Shown here piece after piece: positions 33,819 to 43,244 of a DNA stretch of 64,000 nt. A program made the position numbers and the translations under genes. Numbering within the stretch: the stretch's first letter is position 1; the number at the start of each line of letters is the position of its first letter. Under the pieces are notes generated by a model, which was given only the letters and a program-made list of their open reading frames with translations, did not search any database and had not been told where the DNA came from. Source of the stretch: Agromyces ramosus (lineage in GTDB: Bacteria > Actinomycetota > Actinomycetes > Actinomycetales > Microbacteriaceae). Location: positions 372,001 to 436,000 of the forward strand of contig NZ_SGWY01000003.1 in assembly GCF_004216665.1 (NCBI RefSeq), in the 5' to 3' direction.

Positions 33819-34855
33819 GCGGCGCGCTTCTTCGATCCCGCCCACTCCAGCAGGCGGTCGACCGGCCAGGTCGTGACGATGCGATCGGCGGGCACCCCGT
33901 TGGCCTCCGCGCGCGCGGCCCCGAGGTCGAGAAACGAGAAGTGGCCGGGCGCGTGCGCGTCGGTGTCGATGCTGAAGCGGCATCCGGCCTCGAGGGCGAC
34001 CTGGATGAGGTCGTCGGGCGGGTCCTGCCGCTCGGGCCGCGAGTTGATCTCCACGGCGACGTCGTGCTCGGCACAGGCGGCGAAGACCGCACGGGCGTCG
34101 AAGGTCGACTGGGGGCGGGTGCCGCGGGAGCCCTCGACCAGGCGCCCGGTGCAGTGCCCGAGCACGTTCATGCGCGGATCCTCGATGGCACGCAGCATCC
34201 GCTCGGTCATCTCGCGCGACTCCATGCGGAGCTTCGAGTGCACGCTCGCGACGACCACGTCGAGGCGATCGAGCAGCTCGGGGGCCTGGTCGAGCGTGCC
34301 GTCGAGCAGGATGTCGGTCTCGATGCCCGAGAGCAGCCGGATGCCGCCGCCGCCGAGCTCGTCGACGGCGTTCAGCTCGTCGAGCACGCCGAGCTGCTCC
34401 TGCAGGCGCTCGGCGCTCAACCCGTTCGCGACCGTGAGATTCGGCGAGTGATCGGAGATCACGAGGTACTCCAGTCCGACGAGCCGCGCGGCGCGCGCCA
34501 TCGTGGCGATCGGGGTCGTGCCGTCGGACCACTCGGTGTGGCTGTGCAGGTCGCCCTTCAGCTGCGCTCTCAGCCCCAGCCGCGACTCCGCGATCGCCGG
34601 GCCGCTCCGCTCCCGGAGGTCGGCGAGGTAGGCGGGCACCGCTCCCCCGACCGCCTCGGCGATCACCGTGTACGTCGTGTCGCCGATGCCCTTCGTTCGC
34701 TTCAGCCGCCCGTCGCGCACCCGGGCGGCGAGCTCGTCGGCGGAGTACGCGCCGATGACGTCGGCCGCCCGCCGGAACGCCTTCGACTTGAACGAGGAGG
34801 CGCGGTCGCGCTCCAGCAGGAAGGCGATCTCCTCGAGTGCGGCCACGGGGTCCAT
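33815..34855 (-). CDS. PHP-domain phosphoesterase with N-terminal helix-hairpin-helix region
   Basis: A 346-residue protein with the architecture of the C-terminal part of bacterial DNA polymerase X. An N-terminal helical region (AFLLERDRASSFKSKAFRRAAD) is followed by an HhH (LKRTKGIGDTTYTVIAEAVG) and a PHP metal-dependent domain with GDLHSHTEWSDG, SDHSPNL and DTDAHAPGHF. No polymerase palm domain is present. ATG 34855 has CAGAAT 6 nt upstream; the alternative GTG 34879 overlaps the permease stop (GTGA). It likely cleaves phosphate esters in DNA repair or metabolism. Confidence 0.8.
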   Translation of the reverse strand: MDPVAALEEIAFLLERDRASSFKSKAFRRAADVIGAYSADELAARVRDGRLKRTKGIGDTTYTVIAEAVGGAVPAYLADLRERSGPAIAESRLGLRAQLKGDLHSHTEWSDGTTPIATMARAARLVGLEYLVISDHSPNLTVANGLSAERLQEQLGVLDELNAVDELGGGGIRLLSGIETDILLDGTLDQAPELLDRLDVVVASVHSKLRMESREMTERMLRAIEDPRMNVLGHCTGRLVEGSRGTRPQSTFDARAVFAACAEHDVAVEINSRPERQDPPDDLIQVALEAGCRFSIDTDAHAPGHFSFLDLGAARAEANGVPADRIVTTWPVDRLLEWAGSKKRAA

Positions 34856-34875
34856 CCGCCCATTCTGGCCCTGCG

Positions 34876-36180
34876 TCACTCGTATCGCAGCGATTCCACC
34901 GGGTCCTGTCGCGCGGCTCGCGCCGCCGGCAGGGTTCCGGCGAGGAAGGCGACCCCCATCACCACGAGGATGATCACCGCGATCGACACGGGATCGAAGG
35001 CGATGAGCGTGAGTCCCGGCAGGTTGGCGAGCAGGGCTCCCGAGAGCGCCGAGCTCACCGCGGTGCCCACCACGACGCCGACCAGCGCGCCGATCGCGCT
35101 CCCGAGGAAGCCGATGAACACGGCCTCGAGGCTGAACAGCCCGAAGACCCGCCCGCTCCCCATGCCCATCGCCTTCATCAGGCCGATCTCGCGGGTGCGT
35201 TCCTGCACCGACATCAGCAGCGTGTTCACGATCCCGAAGCTCGCGGCGAGCAGCGCGATGACGGCGAACGCGTTGAGCACGAGCACGATGCCGTCGATGA
35301 CGGCCTTGAACGAGCCGAGCTGCTCCTCGACCGTGGTCGAGTCGTACCCGGCCTCGGTGAGGCGGTCCTGCAGGGCGGTGACCGCCTCGGGCGTGGCGGC
35401 CGGGTCGTACCAGACCGTCGCCTGGGTGAACGAGTCCTGGTCGGCCGGGTCGAGTCCGGTCGACTGCGCGGCGAAGAGCGCATCCGTGTACGCGTCGTTC
35501 GGCACCACCGAGTCGGTCGTTCCGAGGCTCGCCTCCGAGACGCCGACGACTTCCGCCTCGAGTTCGTGCTGCACGCCGTCGCCGTCGGTGACCGCGATCG
35601 CCACCGTCTCGCCGATCGCGGCATCCGCGGCGTCGAAGCCGAGCGCGTCGACGTACGAGTCGGGGATGACCACCTGGTACCCGGATGCCGCGGCGTCGGG
35701 TTGCTCGCCCGCGGCGAGCTGGAGCCGCATGCCGTTCACGAATGCACCCACGTCGATCACGTAGCGCGTGCCGTCGCCCGCGACGACGTAGTCGGCGTCG
35801 ATCGACTTCACGGGCTGCACGCGCTGCACGCCGTCGACGGCGGCGAGCTCGTCGAGCTGCGAACCGCCGATGGGTGCGACGATGCTCGTGCTGCCGGGAG
35901 GGCCCGGCACGGGGGCGCCGGCGACCGCATCGGGATCGTACTCACGCGGGCCGTCACCGGCATCCGTGGCGTTCTCGGCGATCTTCGTGACCGTCATGAC
36001 GTCCTCGGCGCCGATCGCCGCGACCGTGTCGTCGATGTACCGGTTGATGCCGGTTCCCAGGCCGTTCGTGATGGTGAGCGTGAACGCGCCGACGAAGATC
36101 GCGAGGATCGTCAGGATGGTGCGGGTCTTGGACCGGAAGGTGTTGCCGATCGCGGAGCCGACGAGGTCGAGCGCCTTCAT
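34876..36180 (-). CDS. MacB/FtsX-type ABC transporter permease
   Basis: A 434-residue permease with one N-terminal membrane helix, a large extracellular domain (about 50-290) and three C-terminal helices including TREIGLMKAMGMGSGRVF. It forms a dimer with the ATPase encoded upstream; start overlaps the ATPase stop (ATGA). MacB-like systems export lipids, peptides or signal envelope stress. No membrane-fusion partner is next to it, as usual in Gram-positives. Confidence 0.86.
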   Translation of the reverse strand: MKALDLVGSAIGNTFRSKTRTILTILAIFVGAFTLTITNGLGTGINRYIDDTVAAIGAEDVMTVTKIAENATDAGDGPREYDPDAVAGAPVPGPPGSTSIVAPIGGSQLDELAAVDGVQRVQPVKSIDADYVVAGDGTRYVIDVGAFVNGMRLQLAAGEQPDAAASGYQVVIPDSYVDALGFDAADAAIGETVAIAVTDGDGVQHELEAEVVGVSEASLGTTDSVVPNDAYTDALFAAQSTGLDPADQDSFTQATVWYDPAATPEAVTALQDRLTEAGYDSTTVEEQLGSFKAVIDGIVLVLNAFAVIALLAASFGIVNTLLMSVQERTREIGLMKAMGMGSGRVFGLFSLEAVFIGFLGSAIGALVGVVVGTAVSSALSGALLANLPGLTLIAFDPVSIAVIILVVMGVAFLAGTLPAARAARQDPVESLRYE

Positions 36181-36872
36181 GCCGCCACCGCCTCGTCGTC
36201 GACGATGCGTCCGTCGCGGATGTGGATGCGGCGGTCGCACCTGGCCGCGAGCTCCTCGTCGTGCGTGACGACGATCAGGGTGATGCCCTGCTCCCGGTGC
36301 AGTCCGAAGAGCAGGTCCTCGACGACCGCGCCGGTGGCGGTGTCGAGGTTGCCGGTCGGCTCGTCGGCGAAGATGATCCGCGGGTCGTTCACGAGCGCGC
36401 GGGCGATCACGGATCGCTGCTTCTGGCCGCCCGAGAGATTCACGGCGGCGTTCCTCGCCTTGTCGGCGAGCTCGAGCTGCTCGAGCACCGCCAGTCCCCG
36501 GCGGCGGCGCTCCCGGCGCCCGACGCCCGCGATCTTCAACGGGAGGACCACGTTCTCGAGCACCGACGCGTTCGGCGTGAGGAAGAACTGCTGGAAGACG
36601 AACCCGAACGTGGTGTTGCGCGTGCGGTTGAGGCTCGCCCCGCGCAGCGTGCCGGTGTCCGCGCCGGCGAGTTCCACGGTGCCGTCGGTGGGCGTGTCGA
36701 GCAGGGCGAGCACGTGCATGAGGGTGGACTTGCCCGATCCGCTCCGGCCGATGATCGCGACGCTCTCGCCCTCGTGGATGTCGAGGCTCACCCCCTTGAG
36801 CGCATCGAAGCGGTTGGACCCGCGGCCGTACGACTTGCGCACGTCGCGGGCCGAGAGGATGGGGGTGGTCAC
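36177..36872 (-). CDS. MacB/LolD-type ABC transporter ATPase
   Basis: A 231-residue ATPase with Walker A GRSGSGKST, Q loop FVFQQFFLTPNASVLENV, signature LSGGQKQR, Walker B IIFADEPTG and the H-loop VTHDEE. The GTG start 36872 is preceded by AAGGAG. It powers the permease encoded next. Confidence 0.9.
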   Translation of the reverse strand: MTTPILSARDVRKSYGRGSNRFDALKGVSLDIHEGESVAIIGRSGSGKSTLMHVLALLDTPTDGTVELAGADTGTLRGASLNRTRNTTFGFVFQQFFLTPNASVLENVVLPLKIAGVGRRERRRRGLAVLEQLELADKARNAAVNLSGGQKQRSVIARALVNDPRIIFADEPTGNLDTATGAVVEDLLFGLHREQGITLIVVTHDEELAARCDRRIHIRDGRIVDDEAVAA

Positions 36873-37066
36873 GATGACGCTCCTTGCTGGCGTGGGCGGG
36901 TCCCTCCAGCCTGACGGCCGTGCCGGCCCCGGTCATCCGCCCGGCGCAGTCACTCCGCCTACTCCCCCGGGGGTACGACCGATGCCGCGGAGTGCGGATG
37001 CCGCTGAGTGCGTGCGCGCGCGTCGTGCGCCTGTCGTGGGGCCCGCATCCCGGGCGCCCGCGCGAC

Positions 37067-37072
37067 TAGGGT
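37067..37072 (+). promoter_or_regulatory. candidate -10 element of the LacI gene
   Basis: TAGGGT lies 28 bp before the GTG start at 37101, leaving room for the GGAGGAG ribosome binding site at 37091-37098. No clear -35 is seen. Confidence 0.35.
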
Positions 37073-37100
37073 GCAGGCAGGCGATGGATTCGGAGGAGCC

Positions 37101-38072
37101 GTGGGCGGGGTGACGAGCGCGGACGTCGCGCGCGAGAGCGGGGTGTCGCGCACGACCGTGAGCTACGTGCTGAACGGCACCGCGGGCACGTCCATCTCGG
37201 AGGCCACGCGCAGGCGCGTGCTCGAGGCCGCCGAGCGGTTGGGCTACGCGCCGTCGGCCGCGGCGCGCACCCTGCGGAGCGGCCGCAGCGATCTCGTGCT
37301 GTGCGTGCTGCCCGACTGGCCGGTGGGACCCGTGGTCGAGACGATGCTCGACCACCTCGCCGACGAGCTCGCCGAACGCGAGCTCTCGGTGCTCGTGCAC
37401 CATGTGCGCGGCGAGCGGCCCCTGTCGCACCTGTGGCGCACCGTCACGCCCCGCACCGTCGTCGGCCTCGCCCCGTTCGAGCCCGGCGAGGTGCGAGCCA
37501 TGCGGCAGGCCGGCATCCAGGTGGTCGGCGACGACGGCGCCGGGCGGGGGGCGGCCATGGTCGACCCGCAGCCGCTCATCGGACGGCTGCAGGCGGAGCG
37601 ATTGGCGGCGAGGGGCTGCCGTCGCGTCGGCTACGCCACCACCGACGACCCGCGCGTCGCCGACTTCGCGGAACGGCGGCTGGCCGGCGTTCGCGCCGCG
37701 TGCGTCGAGCGGGGGCTCTCGGAGCCGGTCGTGATCCCGGTGCGCGTCGATCCCGCGGCGGGCGCCGAGGCGGTCGCCGCGTGGATGCAGGCCGACGTCG
37801 ACGGCGTCGCGGCCTACAACGACGACGTCGCCTTCGCCGTGCTCGCGGGGGCCCGCGCCGCCGGTCTCGCCGTTCCGGCCGACCTCGCCGTGATCGGCGT
37901 CGACGACGTGCCGCTGGCCGCGCTCGCCTCGCCGCCGCTGACGACCGTGACGCAGTCGATCGAACGCGAGGCGTCGTACCTCGCGGCGTGCGTGCTCGCC
38001 GCGCTCGACGGCGAGGACGCCCCGCCGCGCCCCCGCGACGCACCCGCGCTCGTCGAACGCGACTCGGCCTGA
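37101..38072 (+). CDS. LacI-family transcriptional regulator
   Basis: A 323-residue LacI protein: HTH VTSADVARESGVSRTTVSYVLNG, hinge APSAAARTLRSGRS, and a periplasmic-binding-protein-like domain. GTG 37101 directly follows GGAGGAG. LacI regulators normally sense sugars. It converges with the secreted beta-helix gene, so that gene is not obviously in its operon; the target is unclear. Confidence 0.87.
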   Translation: MGGVTSADVARESGVSRTTVSYVLNGTAGTSISEATRRRVLEAAERLGYAPSAAARTLRSGRSDLVLCVLPDWPVGPVVETMLDHLADELAERELSVLVHHVRGERPLSHLWRTVTPRTVVGLAPFEPGEVRAMRQAGIQVVGDDGAGRGAAMVDPQPLIGRLQAERLAARGCRRVGYATTDDPRVADFAERRLAGVRAACVERGLSEPVVIPVRVDPAAGAEAVAAWMQADVDGVAAYNDDVAFAVLAGARAAGLAVPADLAVIGVDDVPLAALASPPLTTVTQSIEREASYLAACVLAALDGEDAPPRPRDAPALVERDSA

Positions 38073-38113
38073 AGGCTGCGGGTTGAGGCGTCGCGAAACG
38101 ACCCCGGCGCGAG

Positions 38114-38171
38114 CGAGTCGTCGGTGACAGCGCGCCCCGGGGCATCCGGGGCGGCCGTCACCGACGACTCG
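38114..38171. terminator. nested bidirectional terminator
   Basis: A 15-bp perfect outer stem (38114-38128 with 38157-38171, CGAGTCGTCGGTGAC) encloses a second 7-bp hairpin (GCCCCGG-GGCAT-CCGGGGC, 38134-38152). It lies between the convergent LacI and beta-helix genes. Confidence 0.8.
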
Positions 38172-38184
38172 GCGGATCAGCGCG

Positions 38185-40080
38185 TCACGGCAGCGGGAAC
38201 TGCGTGACGTACTGCGGCACGCCGATCACGGTGGTGTCGGCGGTGCCGCCGACGCCGTTCACGACGTGGTTGATCACGCCCGCGCTCAGGTTCACCGTCA
38301 TGATGTGGTGCAGCGATATCCCCTCGCCCTCCGGTGCCTCGAACCCGTTCTCGGTGACGATCGACGGGTTGTTCTGGTTGAACACGTAGACCCCGGCGCC
38401 GTGGAGCGCGTGCTCGGTCACGTCGTCGGCCACCTTGTAGCCGGGGTAGCCGAGCGTTCCGTCGGGCTGCGTCCAGTCCGCCTGGGTGGGCGGGTCGTAC
38501 GGCAGCTCGTTCTGGTAGAGCACCGTCGTGCCTCGCTCGCCGTTCCAGACGGTGTTGAACTGCTGGAAGTGCTCGACGAAGAGGCCGGTCGCCGTGACGT
38601 CGTCGCCGTTCACGACCACGCCGGTGCGCCCGGTGTTCGTGTTCCAGCGGTCGGTGTCGCCGTTGACGCCCTCGGTGAAGCCCTCGACGCCGTGGTCGCC
38701 GCGCCACACCCAGGTGTGGTCGATGAGCACGTGATCGCTGTTCACGACGAGCGCCGTGTCCGCCTTGCCGATGTGCGGTCCGCCGACGCGGAAGTACACG
38801 TCGGACAGCGTGATCGGGTTCGCGGGGTCGACCTTCTTGGCGTGGCCGTCGCCGGACTGGCCGACCTGCAGCAGCACGGGCGACTCGACGGTGCCGGCGT
38901 CGATCGTGACGCCCGCGACGACGATACCGGGGGCATCGGCGACCTTCAGCGGCACCGCACCGTCGACGGCGGTGAGCGTCGCGTGGCCCATGCCGAGCAC
39001 GACCGTGTCGGCGCGCTTGACGTTGATGGTGCTGTCGACGTCGTACACGCCCGGCGTGAGCAGCAGGTGCTTGCCCATCGCGAGTGCGGCGTTGATCGAG
39101 CCGACGGAGTCGCCCGGCTTCGCGATGTGGAAGTCGGTGATGGGGACGGTGCGGCCCGGCGTCTCGCCGTCGGCCCAGGTGACCCCGCGGCTGTCGGTCT
39201 GCGCCTCGGGTACGCGAACGGCGTAGCGGCCGTCCGCGTCGACGAAGAGGTACGGCTTCTCGCGGCTGACGGGCGTCTCGTCGAGCGTCGTGTACGGCGG
39301 GTTCGGGAAGGCCGCGTCATCCGGGGCGCCCTCGACGCCCGAGAAGACCTGGTTCCAGACCGCGTTGGACCAGCCGGCGACCTCGCTGTTGCGGGTCAGC
39401 CACTGCTGCTGGGACCCGTTGATCACGAACGGAAGACGGGAGTCGGCGATGAAGCCGCCGCTCGCGTACTGCGGGCCGGCGGTGCAGTAGTCCATGAGCG
39501 AGAGGTTGCCGCCCGAGACGTCGAGGCGGCGCATCGACACCGCCTGCGAGACGGCCCAGAAGTTCGCGGAGGCGCGGCATCCGTCCTGCCCGGCGCCGTT
39601 CACCTGCAGCGAGAGGTTCGAGATCGTGCGCCAGAAGTTCACGAGGGCGAGGCAGTTCGACGTCCCGCCGTCGGCGAGGCAGCGGTTGTAGACCTCGATC
39701 TTGCCCGTGATGTCGACGTCGCCGGGGGAGGCGCCGAGGCCGGCGATCTCCGTGTAGTAGCCGACGCGCGCCTGCAGTGGATGCTCCGCGGTGCCGTAGG
39801 CGCCCGGCAGGAAGAGCACGCTGTGGCGTGCGGTCGACATCTCGGCATCGACCTGGGCGGTCACGAGGTCGTCGAGCATCGCCTGCACCTCGTCGAGCGG
39901 TGTGTCGGGCGAGACGACGGCGACGTTGGGCCCGAAGTCGGGCGCGAACGGGTCGACCTGCTGGCCGGGAGCGGCCTGCGCCGCTCCCGCCGTGCCGGCC
40001 ACGGCGATCATGGCGGCCGTGACGGCCAGTGCGGCGGCCGCACCACGCGGGATGCGCGTGGGCCTGGGGTGGGTGCTCAT
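38185..40080 (-). CDS. secreted right-handed beta-helix protein
   Basis: A 631-residue exported protein: signal peptide ending AAQAAP near residue 40, then two parallel beta-helix regions joined near residue 300, as in pectate-lyase-3/GH55-like proteins. Many DGAVPLKVADAPGIVVAGVT-type turns are visible, and TWVWRGDHGVEGF near residue 480. Homologues are often mislabelled adenylyl cyclase. A carbohydrate-active role is likely, the substrate unknown. GAGGAGGACA precedes the ATG. Confidence 0.72.
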   Translation of the reverse strand: MSTHPRPTRIPRGAAAALAVTAAMIAVAGTAGAAQAAPGQQVDPFAPDFGPNVAVVSPDTPLDEVQAMLDDLVTAQVDAEMSTARHSVLFLPGAYGTAEHPLQARVGYYTEIAGLGASPGDVDITGKIEVYNRCLADGGTSNCLALVNFWRTISNLSLQVNGAGQDGCRASANFWAVSQAVSMRRLDVSGGNLSLMDYCTAGPQYASGGFIADSRLPFVINGSQQQWLTRNSEVAGWSNAVWNQVFSGVEGAPDDAAFPNPPYTTLDETPVSREKPYLFVDADGRYAVRVPEAQTDSRGVTWADGETPGRTVPITDFHIAKPGDSVGSINAALAMGKHLLLTPGVYDVDSTINVKRADTVVLGMGHATLTAVDGAVPLKVADAPGIVVAGVTIDAGTVESPVLLQVGQSGDGHAKKVDPANPITLSDVYFRVGGPHIGKADTALVVNSDHVLIDHTWVWRGDHGVEGFTEGVNGDTDRWNTNTGRTGVVVNGDDVTATGLFVEHFQQFNTVWNGERGTTVLYQNELPYDPPTQADWTQPDGTLGYPGYKVADDVTEHALHGAGVYVFNQNNPSIVTENGFEAPEGEGISLHHIMTVNLSAGVINHVVNGVGGTADTTVIGVPQYVTQFPLP

Positions 40081-40302
40081 CGGGATGTGTCCTCCTCGTC
40101 GAGGGCTTGCGCGGACGCCGCTCGTGCCGGTCGACGGCGTCGGGCACTCCATGGGTGACTCGTGTCACCCCGCGGCGTACCGCCCACGTTAGGGATCGCG
40201 GCGCCGTCGCACAAGAGGGTCGCCCACGATCGCAGACCGAGGCGTCGGCGGGTCCGGGCCCTCGCTCGACTCCCGCGCCCGCTCGAGTGGCACCGCCCGC
40301 GG

Positions 40303-41346
40303 CTAGAGCTCGACGACCGTCATGCCCGAGCCCGGGCCGCCCGCCGTGCCCATGGCGGCGAGCGCCTCGGGCACCTCGTCGAGCGTGATGCGGCGCCCGA
40401 CGAGCTCGATCGGCCGGAAGTCGCCCGACGCCACCGCGCCGAGCATCGACGGGTACTCGCGCGCGGCCATGCCATGACTGCCCATGATCTCGAGCTCGCC
40501 CGCGATCACGGCGTCCATCGGCATCGCGGCGAGCGCGTTGTCGCCGAACATCAGGCCGACCTGCACGTGGCGGCCGCGCTTCCTGAGGCTCCGCACCGAG
40601 GCGAACGAGGTCTCGGTACTGCCGAACGCGTCGACCGACACGTCGACGCCGCCGCCGGATGCCGCGACGATCCGCTCCGCGGCTCCCTCGCCGCCGCGCA
40701 CCGGCACGGCTCCGAGCCGCTCGGCCGCGGCGAGCGCGGCATCGGACACGTCGACCCCGTAGACGGTCACGCCGGCCGCGACGGCGATCATGATCGCCGA
40801 CAGGCCGACGCCGCCGCATCCGTGCACCGCGATCTGCTCGCCCGGGGCGAGCCGGCTTCGCGACACGATCGCGCGGTAGGCGGTGGCGAAGCGGCATCCG
40901 AGCGACGCGGCCTCGACGAAGCCGAGCGAGTCGGGGAGCCGGATGAGGTTGAGGGCCGCCTCGTCGACGACGACGTACTCGGCGAACGAGCCCCAGTGCG
41001 TGAAGCCCGGCTGCGACTGCGCATCGCAGACCTGCTCGTTGCCCGAACGGCACTCCGCGCACCGTCCGCAGGCGCAGATGAACGGCGCGGTGACGCGGTC
41101 GCCCACCCGCCAGCCCGCATCGGCATCGACCTCGGCGCCGAGCTCGGCGATCTCGCCGGCGAACTCGTGCCCCGGCACGTGCGGCAGTGCCACGGTGTCG
41201 TCGTGGCCCATCCAGGCGTGCCAGTCGCTGCGGCAGACCCCCGTGGCGCGCACGCGGATCACGGCGCCGCGCGGCGGGCACGCCGGCTCCGGCACGTCCG
41301 CGAGTCGGGGGTTCTCGCCGAAGGCGTTCACGAGCACGGCGCGCAC
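40303..41346 (-). CDS. zinc-dependent alcohol dehydrogenase
   Basis: A 347-residue medium-chain dehydrogenase. Catalytic zinc motifs GVCRSDWHAWMG and GHEFAGEI, the structural-zinc cluster CACGRCAECRSGNEQVC, and the NAD-binding HGCGGVGLSAIM are all present. GTG 41346 is preceded by GGAGGA; the frame stays open to 41463. The type that acts on simple alcohols or formaldehyde-like aldehydes; the substrate is not evident. Confidence 0.87.
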   Translation of the reverse strand: MRAVLVNAFGENPRLADVPEPACPPRGAVIRVRATGVCRSDWHAWMGHDDTVALPHVPGHEFAGEIAELGAEVDADAGWRVGDRVTAPFICACGRCAECRSGNEQVCDAQSQPGFTHWGSFAEYVVVDEAALNLIRLPDSLGFVEAASLGCRFATAYRAIVSRSRLAPGEQIAVHGCGGVGLSAIMIAVAAGVTVYGVDVSDAALAAAERLGAVPVRGGEGAAERIVAASGGGVDVSVDAFGSTETSFASVRSLRKRGRHVQVGLMFGDNALAAMPMDAVIAGELEIMGSHGMAAREYPSMLGAVASGDFRPIELVGRRITLDEVPEALAAMGTAGGPGSGMTVVEL

Positions 41347-41504
41347 AGGGGTCCTCCGTTTCGGGTCGACGGACGTCGCGGCGGCTCGGCGTCGGGTCGC
41401 CCGGCGGATGCCGCGGGGGCGGGGCATCCGTCGCAGCACATCGTGCGCGACATCCGCGAGCATACCCGGCTCGTGCCTCGACGCAGATTGTGTAACAATA
41501 TGGG

Positions 41505-42551
41505 ATGCGTTTCGTGGTTGCGGTGCTGCTCGCCTCGGTGTGCTTCGGCACGACGGGCACGGCCCAGGCCCTCGGGCCCGACGCGAGCTCCGCGTCGGTC
41601 GGCGCCGCGCGCATCCTCATCGGCGGTGGCGCGCTCGGACTCGTCGCCCTCGCCCTCCACGTCGCCGGGCGTCGGCGCGGTGCGACCGGGACATCCGCCG
41701 CGTCGACGTCCGGCGTCGCAACGCGGCATCCGCTGCCCTCGTGGCTGCTGGTCGCGGTCGGCGCCCTCGGGGTGCTCGCCTACCAGCCGGCGTTCTTCGC
41801 GGGGACCGCGGTGAACGGCGTCGCCGTCGGCACGGTGGTGGCGCTCGGTTCGGCCCCGATCATCACGGGCGCCCTCGACTGGGCGCTGCGGAGCCGCTAC
41901 CCCGGGCACCGCTGGCTCGTCGCGACCACGATCGCGACGGCGGGCGTCGCCATCCTCGCGGGGGCGTCGGAGCCGGGGCGCGCGGCGGCCGATCCGATCG
42001 GGCTGCTGGCCTCGCTCGGCGCCGGGTGCGCCTACGCGGTCTACACGCTCGCGGCGAAGGCGCTCCTCGATCGTGGCTGGACGCCGATCGGCAGCATGGG
42101 CGGGCTGTTCGGCGTCGCGGCGGTCGCGAGCGCTCCGCTCCTCCTCGCAACGGATGCCTCGTGGCTCGCGACCGGGCCGGGCCTCGCGATGGCGCTCTGG
42201 CTCGGGCTCGTCGCCACGACCCTCGCCTACGTGCTCTTCGCCCGTGGCCTGCGCGGACTGGCGCCGGCGACCGTGTCGACCCTCACCCTCGCCGAGCCAC
42301 TCACCGCGGGCATCCTCGGGGTCGCCGTGCTCGGCGAGACGCTCAGCGCCGGCGGGGTCGTCGGCCTCCTCGTACTGGCCGCCGGCATCGTCGTGCTGGC
42401 CACGGCCGGCGCCCGCCGCGCGCCACGGGACGTGGCGGCCCGGGCCGACGGCACACCCCCTCCGATGTCGGCGGGCGGCGATAGCGTCGAGCCATGGACG
42501 TCATCCTCATCCCCGGTTTCTGGCTCGATGCATCGTCGTGGGAGCGGGTGA
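41505..42551 (+). CDS. EamA/DMT-family transporter
   Basis: A 348-residue drug/metabolite transporter with ten predicted helices in two EamA repeats (SVCFGTTGTAQAL; LGAGCAYAVYTLAAK) and the typical LAEPLTAGILGVAVLGE. A -10-like TAACAAT lies just before the ATG. The last 19 codons overlap the next gene by 58 bp in another frame, so the C-terminus after about residue 325 is a non-conserved tail. Confidence 0.85.
   Translation: MRFVVAVLLASVCFGTTGTAQALGPDASSASVGAARILIGGGALGLVALALHVAGRRRGATGTSAASTSGVATRHPLPSWLLVAVGALGVLAYQPAFFAGTAVNGVAVGTVVALGSAPIITGALDWALRSRYPGHRWLVATTIATAGVAILAGASEPGRAAADPIGLLASLGAGCAYAVYTLAAKALLDRGWTPIGSMGGLFGVAAVASAPLLLATDASWLATGPGLAMALWLGLVATTLAYVLFARGLRGLAPATVSTLTLAEPLTAGILGVAVLGETLSAGGVVGLLVLAAGIVVLATAGARRAPRDVAARADGTPPPMSAGGDSVEPWTSSSSPVSGSMHRRGSG
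42482..42487 (+). promoter_or_regulatory. -10 element (leaderless) inside the EamA gene
   Basis: TAGCGT-CGAGCC-ATG: the 6-nt leaderless spacing, located within the coding sequence of the upstream transporter. Confidence 0.5.
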
Positions 42552-43195
42552 CGCCGCTCATCGAAGAGGCCGGTCACCGGGTGAATCCGCTCACCCTTCC
42601 CGGGCTCGAGGCGGCCGACGCCGACCGCTCGGGCATCGGCCTGCGCGACCACATCGACGCGGTGGTCGAGATCGTCGACGCCGCTCCAGCCGATGCGCAG
42701 ATCGTGCTCGTCGGGCACTCCGGCGGCGGCGCGATCGCGCACGGCGTCGTCGATGCCCGGCCCGATCGCATCGCGCACGTCGTCTACGTCGACGCGGGGC
42801 CACTCGGCGACGGCCTCTCGATCAACGACGAGCTGCCCGTGGTCGACGGCGAGATCCCGCTGCCCGACTGGTCGGTGTTCGACGATGCCGACCTCGTCGA
42901 CCTCGACGACGCCCTGCGCGCCGAGTTCCGCGCGCGCTCGATCCCCGAGCCCAAGGGCGTCGCCTACGACCCGATCTCGCTCGGCGACGAGCGTCGCTAC
43001 GACGTTCCGATCACGATCATCGCGTCGGAGTTCCCGAGCAGCGCACTCGTCGAGTGGATCGCCGCCGACTCGCCGTTCACCCGCGAGCTCGCCCGGGTCA
43101 AGCAGGTCGCCTACGTCGACCTGCCCACCGGGCACTGGCCGCAGTTCACCAAGCCCGTGCAGCTGGGCCAGGCGATCGTCGCGGCGCTCGCCTGA
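42494..43195 (+). CDS. alpha/beta hydrolase
   Basis: A 233-residue hydrolase: LIPGFWLDASSW oxyanion region, nucleophile Ser76 in GHSGGG, and the late histidine in LPTGHWPQF. It begins inside the 3' end of the EamA gene with its own leaderless-type promoter. It resembles small esterases of the MhpC/RsbQ type; substrate unknown. Confidence 0.85.
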   Translation: MDVILIPGFWLDASSWERVTPLIEEAGHRVNPLTLPGLEAADADRSGIGLRDHIDAVVEIVDAAPADAQIVLVGHSGGGAIAHGVVDARPDRIAHVVYVDAGPLGDGLSINDELPVVDGEIPLPDWSVFDDADLVDLDDALRAEFRARSIPEPKGVAYDPISLGDERRYDVPITIIASEFPSSALVEWIAADSPFTRELARVKQVAYVDLPTGHWPQFTKPVQLGQAIVAALA

Positions 43196-43244
43196 CCGGT
43201 TCGACGATGTCGCCTCTTTCCTCGGCCCGGCATCGCAGCGTGAT

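Noticed and set aside
38185-40080. Adenylyl cyclase, a label often given to this protein type
   Set aside because: The sequence is a secreted parallel beta-helix with no cyclase motifs.
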